From assembly GCA_003152255.1 (NCBI GenBank), contig PLZT01000267.1, positions 1 to 8,163 of the forward strand: 8,163 nt of DNA, given 5' to 3'. The first letter of the stretch is position 1. Each line of letters begins with the position of its first letter. A model generated the notes under the pieces. That model did no database searches. It was not told the origin of the DNA and saw nothing but the letters and a program-made list of their open reading frames with translations. The DNA comes from Methylocystaceae bacterium (GTDB lineage Bacteria > Pseudomonadota > Alphaproteobacteria > Rhizobiales > Beijerinckiaceae). Shown in pieces: positions 1-4,934 of this stretch. Made by a program: the position numbers and the translations under genes.

Positions 1-155
1 GTCGGGTGAATAAGACGGGCTAGGGTGTCGGTGCAGCCTTGTCCGCGATGCAGCCGCACGGCGGGCACAGGAGCTACTGGACGAACGCGGGCGCCATAAC
101 GGAAGCGGAATTTGAGACGGCGATAGCCGACATCCCCGAGGAGTGGCACCATTGA
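1..155 (+). pseudogene. possible 3' remnant of an unidentified gene
   Basis: Two forward frames in this stretch look protein-like. One, open from 14 to the TGA at 113-115, reads DAAARRAQELLDERGRHNG near its end. The other, open from 24 to the TGA at 153-155, ends EAEFETAIADIPEEWHH; its only ATG is at 48 and has no ribosome binding site. The first is better in its middle and the second at its end, which fits an old gene end broken by a frameshift near 105. No family is recognised, and chance coding potential in GC-rich DNA is a real alternative. Confidence 0.25.
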
Positions 156-358
156 TGGTGTGACGAGAGCCGCAGGCTTATTCGAGAAAGCCGCTTGCGA
201 TTGGTGTTTTTGTGGCGCTCCAGGCTCGGATCGAATCCGGTTATGCCACCATTTAGGAACGAGAATTGGCGGAGCGCGAAGGCGTTTTAGCGCACGAAAT
301 ACCGGGAGGGAAATTTCTCGCTGGGCCTACTCATGGCTTCATGGGGCCTGCTTTATTG

Positions 359-403
359 TGCGGTGCAATATTTCTCTTGAGGTTTTTGTGCGGCGCATAT
401 AAA
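359..403 (+). promoter_or_regulatory. phasin promoter with two PhaR-like operator boxes
   Basis: Two copies of TTGTGCGGYGCA occur here. Each contains the palindrome TGC-N3-GCA, at 359-367 and 389-397, exactly 30 bp apart, so both would face the same side of the helix. A plausible sigma-70 promoter overlaps them: TTGAGG at 377-382 and TATAAA at 398-403, with a short 15-bp spacer that contains the second box. PhaR-type repressors of polyhydroxyalkanoate genes are known to bind TGC-rich palindromes of this kind and to be released when polymer accumulates. That this gene is controlled by PhaR is inferred from the motif and the phasin gene 61 bp downstream. Confidence 0.5.
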
Positions 404-463
404 GGAAGAACCATCTAAGGTTGCGAGGGATGCCCCACGTGCCTAGACTGAAAAGGACATCTT

Positions 464-841
464 ATGTCTACCAACTTCCCAGATATCAAAGCGTTCAGCA
501 CGGCTCCGATCGAGGCATTTACCACGGCAACTGCCTCGTCGACCAAGGGTCTGCAAGCCATCGCAGCCGAAACGACGGACTATTCAAAGAAGTCCTTCGA
601 AAAAAGCCGAGTGCTCTTCGAGAAGCTGACCGGCGTGAAGCAGATGGACGAGGCGATCCAACTCCAGTCCGACTTCGCCAAATCCGCGTATGAGGATTTC
701 GTCGCCGAAGCCACCAAGATTGGCGAGATGTATTCGAGCCTCGCCAAGGAAGCTTTCAAGCCGATCACGGTCGCGTCGGCTGCGAAGCCCTCAGTCGTCG
801 CTGAGTCGTGGAAGGCGCCGGTCGCCGCGAAGCAGAACTGA
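464..841 (+). CDS. phasin family protein (PHA granule-associated)
   Basis: A 125-aa protein of the alphaproteobacterial phasin_2 type, often named phaP. Phasins coat polyhydroxyalkanoate storage granules in the cytoplasm, limiting their size and stopping them from coalescing. The sequence fits: it is short, almost wholly helical and amphipathic, has no cysteine, and its core (about residues 25-100) has the typical phasin pattern of scattered aromatic and small residues, including ATKIGEMYSSLAKEAFKPI. The tail is Ala/Lys/Pro-rich and probably disordered. The ATG is supported by AAGGA seven bases upstream. A promoter with PhaR-like boxes lies upstream and an intrinsic terminator begins 37 bp downstream, so it is probably monocistronic. 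No PHA synthase or depolymerase gene is in the window. The family call is firm; which phasin paralogue it is cannot be told. Confidence 0.93.
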   Translation: MSTNFPDIKAFSTAPIEAFTTATASSTKGLQAIAAETTDYSKKSFEKSRVLFEKLTGVKQMDEAIQLQSDFAKSAYEDFVAEATKIGEMYSSLAKEAFKPITVASAAKPSVVAESWKAPVAAKQN

Positions 842-877
842 TTTCACGCGGGTTAGCGCGTCGCATCTCGGCCAACG

Positions 878-917
878 AAAAAACGCTCGATTAGCTTCTG
901 CTCGTCGAGCATTTTTT
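878..917 (+). terminator. intrinsic terminator after the phasin gene
   Basis: GCTCGA (885-890) pairs with TCGAGC (905-910) around a 14-nt loop. The stem extends through a C/A mismatch into A6 (878-883) against T6 (912-917). The outer A and T tracts could let it work in both directions, but the only gene reading into it is the phasin gene. Confidence 0.8.
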
Positions 918-983
918 CAGTCGGAACGATAGCGCGCAGCGTCGCGGGCAGCTCTCACCATCGACTCTCTCAGGTGTATGCGT

Positions 984-1015
984 AGCCCGATCCAGAAATG
1001 CTCGGGCTCTTTTTT
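984..1015 (+). terminator. second intrinsic terminator
   Basis: AGCCCGA (984-990) pairs with TCGGGCT (1002-1008) around an 11-nt loop and is followed by C then T6 (1010-1015). This is a textbook plus-strand terminator with no T tract on the other strand. No gene lies between it and the phasin terminator 67 bp upstream, so it is either a back-up terminator or the end of a short untranslated RNA. Confidence 0.8.
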
Positions 1016-1021
1016 GCGTAG

Positions 1022-1282
1022 TCACCGCCCTATTGCTGGCCGCACGCGCGGCTTTCGCGCGTCGAGCTCGCCGCCAGCGGCTTCACCGCGTGCGTTCCGC
1101 CTTTCCTGTCGAGTCTGCAATTGCCTCGGTGAACGCCTTGCCTTCCGTGTAGCAAAATTTGTCGGACGGCCCCCTGCATTTCCGCCGTGCTTGAACTCCG
1201 GATGCAGCGCCTCATAGATCGCCTTGCGCCGGAAGTTTCCAGATACCTCTCTCGCTGGAGCCGCAGCTTCAACTTGATCCAA
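1022..1282 (-). pseudogene. ParB-like protein, central fragment, frameshifted
   Basis: One minus-strand frame reads FRRKAIYEALHPEFKHGG, a typical sequence of the phage/plasmid ParB-like DNA-binding proteins that usually continue with a Gly-rich stretch and a helix ending in GKSERTV..RDAARGE. Here the match leaves the first frame at a run of five Cs (1170-1174, + strand) and continues in the next frame as SDKFCYTEGKAFTEAIADST then GKAERT. It returns to the first frame as ARGEAAGGELDA, with the few residues expected between ERT and ARGE deleted. The N-terminal ParB nuclease-like fold is absent. It is therefore a dead fragment with at least two lesions. Family members are usually found in phages, plasmids and integrated elements. 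The assignment rests on remembered family sequence, not on a search. Confidence 0.7.
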
Positions 1283-1314
1283 TGTTCGAATACCCTAAGC
1301 TAACTCACAACGTC

Positions 1315-1352
1315 GCTCCCAAAAATCAGGGAGCAAAAATTCAGGGAGGGGG
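1315..1352 (+). promoter_or_regulatory. hairpin and duplicated Shine-Dalgarno of the lipoprotein gene
   Basis: GCTCCC (1315-1320) pairs with GGGAGC (1329-1334) over an 8-nt loop. The A-rich/GGGAG block of the right arm is repeated just downstream (AAAAATTCAGGGAGG, 1335-1349), forming the real ribosome binding site before the ATG at 1356. The left arm could pair with either GGGAG copy, so an initiation switch is possible but untested. No T tract follows, so it is not a terminator. Confidence 0.4.
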
Positions 1353-1355
1353 GTC

Positions 1356-1703
1356 ATGTATCATAACTCAGCCCAAATATCCGCTTTCGTTTTTATGTTA
1401 AGCGCAGCATTACTCTCCGGATGTGGGAGTGGAGCAAACGATGAGGTGATCGGACAGATAATGACGGATTGCCAGTTGAATGCTCATAATGCGATGGAGA
1501 CTTCACCTTTATCGGACGAAAAGAGGCACTTCGTAATTGGAGAGAATGTTGAGCGATGCTTGAAAGAAAGCGGACTGCAACCATCTAATGTTGCACAAGG
1601 TGATGAGTCTTGTTTCGAAACTCCTAAGTCAACTGAAGATGGCAAAGGATTCATCAAGCCCCTTCAAAAGTGTTGGAAAAACATCAAATCCTCTAAAAGC
1701 TGA
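1356..1703 (+). CDS. small putative lipoprotein with four extra cysteines
   Basis: A 115-aa protein of no recognised family. Residues 8-22 form a hydrophobic signal segment ending in a lipobox (L20-S-G-C23), so C23 should be lipid-modified and the protein anchored in the periplasm, probably at the outer membrane. The mature part has four more cysteines (C39, C68, C86, C106), an even number that suggests two disulfides, and a basic C-terminus (KSSKS). The ATG has a very strong GGGAGGGGGG ribosome binding site. The gene is visibly richer in A/T, especially at third positions, than its neighbours, which suggests recent acquisition. It stands alone; downstream, AACCG (1726-1730) and CGGTT (1742-1746) could form only a weak terminator stem. 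Lipoprotein nature is well supported; function is unknown. Confidence 0.75.
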   Translation: MYHNSAQISAFVFMLSAALLSGCGSGANDEVIGQIMTDCQLNAHNAMETSPLSDEKRHFVIGENVERCLKESGLQPSNVAQGDESCFETPKSTEDGKGFIKPLQKCWKNIKSSKS

Positions 1704-1994
1704 TATAAACTTTACTGCTGGTGCAAACCGTGCGGGGGACGCGGTTGGCGGTTTTCGCGCTCGGCGTCAGAGCTTCTTTTCTATTCCAGCGTCCGCAAGC
1801 GTGGGGTGAACCTTGGTTCCTCTTTGGAACCGAGCGCGCATCGCGTCTCCGCCATCCGCCAGTCCCACGGTCTCTTTCTCCGCGCGTATCGGTTCGCCCA
1901 GACGGCGCTTGTTGTTGCAGCAACCGCTCCAATCGGGATCTCGATGCAGACCGCCGCGCGGCTGCGCACGTGAGGGTGATCGCCTGCGGCGCTA
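1704..1994. other. intergenic stretch without a supported gene
   Basis: This gap holds no convincing gene. A 62-codon minus-strand ORF (1781-1969, GTG start) has a hydrophobic piece followed by the basic segment ARRKRPWDWR, but no ribosome binding site and no family resemblance that I can name. A hairpin, CTTGGTTCC (1812-1820) with GGAACCGAG (1826-1834), lies inside it and has no T tract. Both may be chance. Confidence 0.5.
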
Positions 1995-2459
1995 TCATCC
2001 GCCGCGTGAGATCATTGTCTCGAACGCCTTGATCAACTCCGATAATTCCGGCTCGTGAACCAGTTCGGCGGCTTCAGCCGGCGTGAACCATGCGGTCACG
2101 CGTTGATCCTTTTCTGGCCAGCTCTTGCGTTGGCGCACGACCTGCAGCGGAAACACGTCGACGCGGCACAAGAGCACGGCGTCATTCCTCAGACGTTTTT
2201 GATAATGGTACGAGCCGAGCTTTGATTTCTCGATCTTGCCGACAAGACCGGCCTCCTGATGCGCCTCGATGGCGGCGGTCGTATGCGGTTTGCGCCCTTT
2301 CATCGGCCAACCCTTGGGAATGATCCAGCGGCGCGTCTCGCGCGATGACGCGAGCAAAATCTCAAGGCCGTTGTGTGTTCGCCAGGGAATGGCGGCGTAT
2401 TGGCGGCACGGTTCCGCGCGTGCCGGTTGTTTCATTCCCTTGGTCTTTGGATATTTCAT
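1995..2459 (-). CDS. Nudix hydrolase with degenerate Nudix box
   Basis: A 154-aa Nudix-fold protein; such enzymes cleave nucleoside diphosphates linked to another group, using metal held by glutamates of the Nudix box. It follows the pattern of a common alphaproteobacterial subgroup: ASSRETRRWIIPKGWPMKG (about 37-55), the box at 50-72, GSYHYQKRL (82-90), then WPEKDQRVTAWFTPAEAAEL. The consensus box Gx5Ex7REUxEExGU appears as G50..R56..I64-E-A-H-Q68-E-A-G-L72. The first Glu is basic, as I recall it often being in this subgroup, but the conserved Arg is Ile (I64) and one metal-binding Glu is Gln (Q68). Activity may be lost or changed; the substrate cannot be predicted. The ATG at 2459 has GAGG nearby; an in-frame ATG at 2435 is the alternative start. 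Confidence 0.88.
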   Translation of the reverse strand: MKYPKTKGMKQPARAEPCRQYAAIPWRTHNGLEILLASSRETRRWIIPKGWPMKGRKPHTTAAIEAHQEAGLVGKIEKSKLGSYHYQKRLRNDAVLLCRVDVFPLQVVRQRKSWPEKDQRVTAWFTPAEAAELVHEPELSELIKAFETMISRGG

Positions 2460-2656
2460 CCGACGAACCTCGTCAGGACACAGCAGAGAACGGCGATGGC
2501 CGTGGTTATCGACGGGGTGATCACGCAGACGATGATGATGATGTCCTTGGTGATGCTCCAGCGCCGACCTCTTGTCGGAGCCGCGCTCTAGGGGAGATGC
2601 CGCCGTGAAGATTGATTGGTCTTCCAGAAACGATGGCGATGAGAAAATGCGCCCTG
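2460..2656. other. intergenic stretch, no gene seen
   Basis: Nothing convincing is encoded here. A short tandem GAT run lies at about 2530-2542. The minus-strand frame upstream of the Nudix start is free of stops to about 2736 but has no start codon, and its translation (His-rich) looks random. Confidence 0.5.
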
Positions 2657-2794
2657 TTACGTTTTTTTGTAGTTGGTCGCCGACGAGAGCCCCAGCGAGG
2701 CGGCAATGCCGGGCACGTTTCGGAAACGTCTCCCCCCTTGTTCACGCAACAGGACACGGGGAATATTCAGACGTATTAAATTCGGCTTGGTCAA
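2657..2794 (-). CDS. 45-aa helix-turn-helix-like ORF, possibly a gene remnant
   Basis: A minus-strand frame from TTG (2794) to TAA (2657) encodes 45 residues. Its end, VPGIAASLGLSSATNYKK, matches the general helix-turn-helix pattern (IA..LGLS..T.Y), preceded by a basic stretch RVLLREQGGRRFRN. The frame is open upstream only to a TAA shortly before the TTG, and there is no good ribosome binding site. A run of seven A (2668-2662, minus strand) precedes the stop, so a one-base slip or indel could have cut off a longer protein. It could be a truncated regulator or the DNA-binding part of a transposase; no family is recognised. Confidence 0.35.
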   Translation of the reverse strand: MTKPNLIRLNIPRVLLREQGGRRFRNVPGIAASLGLSSATNYKKT

Positions 2795-2934
2795 TGCTGC
2801 TATTTGCCGCGCTTAATTCACCTGCCTTTGAGCCGACCAAACCGTGGGCAGACGGCTAGGCGATGATGCCGTGGCTCACTGTTGCCGTCGCGTCGTGCTT
2901 ATTCAGCTGGCGCGCTTCTCAACAAGACGAAGTT

Positions 2935-3030
2935 CTACAGCAGGCCTTCGTTTGATGACAAAGAATCGCTTTTGTGAATCGTCTCAACGCCTTGTTCAAC
3001 CGCGTCCAGTACGATGCTCGCCTCCTTCAT
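2935..3030 (-). CDS. 31-aa ORF, possibly interrupted by an amber stop
   Basis: The frame starts at ATG 3030, inside the end of the 136-aa gene (35-bp overlap), and reads MKEASIVLDAVEQGV... to TAG at 2935. The composition is balanced and acidic, as in real proteins. The same frame continues after the TAG as NFVLLRSAPAE and ends at TAA (2899), so the gene may once have been 43 codons long. The ribosome binding site is weak, and the family is unknown. The opposite strand has a rival small ORF (from 2863), which I judge less likely. Confidence 0.35.
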   Translation of the reverse strand: MKEASIVLDAVEQGVETIHKSDSLSSNEGLL

Positions 3031-3406
3031 TTTTAGCCGCTTTAATGTTAGCCGCCGGCGCTGGCCCGAGCCGATAGACCATCGGGAGCCAGTGTGGCGT
3101 CTTATAGTCGCCGGCTCGCTTCACAAGTGGGTAACGCAGCATGTTACCGTCGGCCATATAGACAAGCCGTGCAGCCGCAGGAACGCCGCGTATCTTGCGA
3201 TGTCGCACCAGCGAGTTGATCGCGGCGATGGCCTCTTTCGACAAGCCAGACCACAGCACGATGTTGCCGTTCGAAAACGCCGCCTTATGGCTTCCGGTCA
3301 GGAACATCTCACAGTCGCCCTTGAAGCCGGGAATATGCCTGCTCATCTCCGCGAACGAAACGTAATCGAGGTCTTTTATGAGCTTTAGGATTTCCTGTTC
3401 AAGCAT
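2996..3406 (-). CDS. 136-aa hypothetical protein, winged-helix-like
   Basis: I do not recognise the family. I chose the ATG at 3406 rather than an upstream in-frame start at 3511, because GGAG lies six bases before it and the upstream segment is better coded in another frame. The protein begins with a helical part (MLEQEILKLIKDLDYVSFAE), passes through IPGF and a Gly/Asn-rich turn to NIVLWSGLSKEAIAAINSLV (about 49-67), then a likely beta-hairpin (KIRGVPAAARLVYMADG). This helix-helix-hairpin order resembles a winged-helix DNA-binding fold, which is inference only. The C-terminus from about 113 is Ala/Lys-rich and probably flexible. It sits third or fourth in a run of minus-strand genes and overlaps the broken gene upstream by 22 bp. 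Confidence 0.72.
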   Translation of the reverse strand: MLEQEILKLIKDLDYVSFAEMSRHIPGFKGDCEMFLTGSHKAAFSNGNIVLWSGLSKEAIAAINSLVRHRKIRGVPAAARLVYMADGNMLRYPLVKRAGDYKTPHWLPMVYRLGPAPAANIKAAKNEGGEHRTGRG

Positions 3407-3669
3407 ATTGGCTCCGTTTGAAGCCGCTCCAGCTCGGTGAGCGCGGCCTTCAAGAGCGACAACTGCTTGCGGGCCTTGCTGAAATAATTGCCCCGTCCTG
3501 AAAAAAGCCACGCAACGCCATCGCGCGGCGTGTTGTTATAAGCCGCCCGCGATGACGCACGTTAGCGTAATTGGCCAGTCGGCATCGCGCGTATGTCGTG
3601 AAGATCTTCATAGAGCGCGCTGTGTGCGCTTTTGTCTTCAACGACAGCCCAGCAAGCTCGGCTACGCGG
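3385..3669 (-). pseudogene. broken gene with coiled-coil end
   Basis: One minus-strand frame is strongly protein-like from 3669 to 3385 but is cut by a TAA at 3562-3564. Upstream of the stop it reads VVEDKSAHSALYEDLHDIRA; downstream it reads AAYNNTPRDGVAWLFSGRGN and then a helix, KARKQLSLLKAALTELERLQ, likely to form a coiled coil. No start codon exists in this frame. The likely N-terminus (KAVVDRVAELAGL) lies in the neighbouring frame, so a frameshift near 3640 is also needed. High GC at third positions favours this frame over the basic 63-codon ORF at 3450-3641. A sequencing error at one position cannot be excluded, but two lesions point to decay. Family unknown. Confidence 0.5.
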
Positions 3670-3681
3670 TCAACGACGGCT

Positions 3682-3804
3682 TTAGCCGAGGTGCGAAATG
3701 ACCGGAGCTAGGGAGACCACAATCATAATCAAGGCGATCCCGCCGACCACCCACACAAGACCCTTCAAACGGCTGCTGGAGCCGGTGTTGCTAATGTTGC
3801 TCAT
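3682..3804 (-). CDS. 40-aa single-span membrane protein
   Basis: A small gene with an ATG at 3804 and a good ribosome binding site (AAAGAGG, spacing about five bases). The protein has a Ser/Asn-rich start and one basic pair region (SRLKG), then one hydrophobic span, LVWVVGGIALIMIVVSLAPV (about 16-35), and a short tail. The positive charges before the span predict the N-terminus inside. The start ATG overlaps the TGA of an upstream ORF in an ATGA junction, typical of coupled genes. Such peptides often act as accessory subunits or regulators of membrane complexes, but nothing here shows a partner. Confidence 0.65.
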   Translation of the reverse strand: MSNISNTGSSSRLKGLVWVVGGIALIMIVVSLAPVISHLG

Positions 3805-4007
3805 TTTGCCTCTTTACACGGACACGCCTGCGACAACCGTCGCACAAGCCGCATGCAGGATGTCCGCGTAAGCTCCGGCCTATGTTCAAGATCTAAGCGG
3901 AAGGATGCGCGATACAAGCTAGGCGTGAGATAACAGCTAGCGGCACGTTGTCGCGGGATGGTCAGCGCCTCACCATTGAAATGTGCAAGGCCCCGTTCGC
4001 TCGTCAA
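3801..4007 (-). CDS. doubtful 68-aa ORF between two minus-strand genes
   Basis: The ORF begins at TTG 4007, three bases after the stop of the 181-aa gene, and its TGA overlaps the next ATG (ATGA). That tight packing is the main argument for it. Against it: the start is TTG with AAGGA too close, codon use is mixed, and the Arg/Cys-rich sequence (TPSLYRASFRLDLEH) resembles no family that I know. It may be a transcribed spacer. Confidence 0.3.
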   Translation of the reverse strand: MTSERGLAHFNGEALTIPRQRAASCYLTPSLYRASFRLDLEHRPELTRTSCMRLVRRLSQACPCKEAK

Positions 4008-4010
4008 TCC

Positions 4011-4556
4011 TTATTTGGTCGCGCCAGACCCTTCAGCGCAATTTGGCAATATCCACGTGGCGTCGAGATACGCCTCCTGCTCGTAGGCCAACAACACGGC
4101 AATCTCGCTGCATGAGCAAGGGATAATTTCCAACTTGATCGCCAACGCGCGCACGGCGTAGATCGTCGCCAACTGCTCGCGCAGCCCGGCAAGCTCGCCC
4201 GGCGCGGAACCAACCTCACGCTCCGCCGTGTGTAGGTAGCAATCTCGCTGCTCGGAAAGCCAGGCGCACAGTCCGGGCTCATCGCGTATTCGCCAAGCGA
4301 CAACGCCATCCACGAGGCCAGGCGACACGACGTCGGGATTGTCGTGGCATATCCGCGCCAGCTCAGCCGCCAAGCCAGCGTGATCGGCAAACCCGTACAG
4401 ATTCTCAAACGCGCCAGAGGCGTTAGCCTCACGAGCCAGCGCCACGACTCTCAAGTGCACGCGATGAGCGTCGTCAACGTAACGACGATCACCAGTGGCG
4501 ATTGCATCGGCTGACAGACGCCGCTCCAGCTGTTCCATTCTCTCGTGTTGATCCAT
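4011..4556 (-). CDS. 181-aa hypothetical protein
   Basis: Unrecognised. The ATG at 4556 is preferred over the in-frame ATG at 4562, since CGGAGA sits six bases before the former and touches the latter. The protein is acidic and mainly helical. It starts MDQHERMEQLERRLS and has a His/Ala/Glu-rich middle (FADHAGLAAELARICHDNPD, about 56-75), a Trp-containing stretch (VVAWRIRDEPGLCAWLSEQR), and a C-terminal part with cysteines C147, C149 and C173. There is no signal peptide or membrane segment, so it is probably cytoplasmic. It appears to head the minus-strand gene run. An out-of-frame ATG with its own ribosome binding site lies upstream at 4611. Confidence 0.68.
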   Translation of the reverse strand: MDQHERMEQLERRLSADAIATGDRRYVDDAHRVHLRVVALAREANASGAFENLYGFADHAGLAAELARICHDNPDVVSPGLVDGVVAWRIRDEPGLCAWLSEQRDCYLHTAEREVGSAPGELAGLREQLATIYAVRALAIKLEIIPCSCSEIAVLLAYEQEAYLDATWILPNCAEGSGATK

Positions 4557-4611
4557 AACCATCTCCGATTACGTCCGTCACTGGGCCCGCATGTGCGGTC
4601 CTTGTCTTCAT
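4489..4611 (-). CDS. possible 40-aa leader ORF overlapping the 181-aa gene
   Basis: ATG 4611 has a good ribosome binding site (GCGGAG, spacing six) and opens a 40-codon frame beginning MKTRTAHAGPVTDVIGDG, which overlaps the start of the 181-aa gene by 68 bp in another frame. It may be a translated leader that affects initiation of that gene, or a leftover start. A 12-bp palindrome, CCGCATGTGCGG, lies within it at 4587-4598. No family is recognised. Confidence 0.25.
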   Translation of the reverse strand: MKTRTAHAGPVTDVIGDGYGSTRENGTAGAASVSRCNRHW

Positions 4612-4639
4612 ATTTACTCCGCGTGCTAACGCTGATTTT

Positions 4640-4680
4640 TTGACATCATGCGGCGAACTTTCTCGGCAGATGCTCTTGGT
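4640..4680. repeat. short repeated element, copy A
   Basis: A 41-nt segment starting TTGACATC and ending ATGCTCTTGGT. It matches 4983-5026 with four substitutions and three single-base gaps, which together keep the reading frame on both strands. It lies 29 nt upstream of a minus-strand ribosome binding site plus ATG (4611). Confidence 0.7.
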
Positions 4681-4934
4681 GGGCCGTCGTCTGAAGGTCG
4701 CGGCGCGCCGCTGTGTCGTCCCGCCGTGCCATGGCGCCTGTGCCTGCAAGCCTCGCGGTGATGGGGCTGTCTTTGGCGATCTCGAGATGTTGGCCGGCGC
4801 GTCGCGGCGAGTGCGCGCCGGCGCTATGTCGAGCCGATCCTGCTCAAGCTCGTGCGATGGTGGTGACGCAGCTCCAGTCCACCGTCGCGGGTAGGTGATG
4901 TCATCAAACGACGGGACGCGGTCGACGGACACCT
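4681..4934. other. stretch without a confident gene
   Basis: GC-rich DNA open in several frames. The plus-strand ORF that starts within copy A and ends at 4894 is Cys/Arg-rich (RRCVVPPCHGACACKPRG) and does not look like a real protein. A competing plus-strand ORF (4713-4898) and minus-strand frames are no better. Possibly a degraded relative of the gene that follows, given the shared element at its start. Confidence 0.4.

Noticed and set aside
160..402. 80-codon plus-strand ORF before the phasin gene
   Set aside because: It runs through the promoter and operator boxes, is Arg/Cys-rich, and lacks a ribosome binding site.
978..1217. 79-codon plus-strand ORF
   Set aside because: It starts before the terminator hairpin, runs through it, and is antisense to the recognisable ParB-like fragment.
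2459..2794. Frameshifted fusion of the helix-turn-helix ORF to the Nudix gene through the A7 run
   Set aside because: A one-base shift does join the frames with no stop, but the roughly 65-residue linker looks random (His-rich) and the A7 context is not a standard slippery heptamer.
2863..2955. Plus-strand 30-codon ORF with a signal-peptide-like start
   Set aside because: No ribosome binding site, and the opposite strand has the more natural coding pattern and continues the minus-strand gene order.
3450..3641. 63-codon minus-strand ORF (TTG start)
   Set aside because: Its very basic translation is a shadow; the neighbouring frame has balanced composition and better third-position bias.
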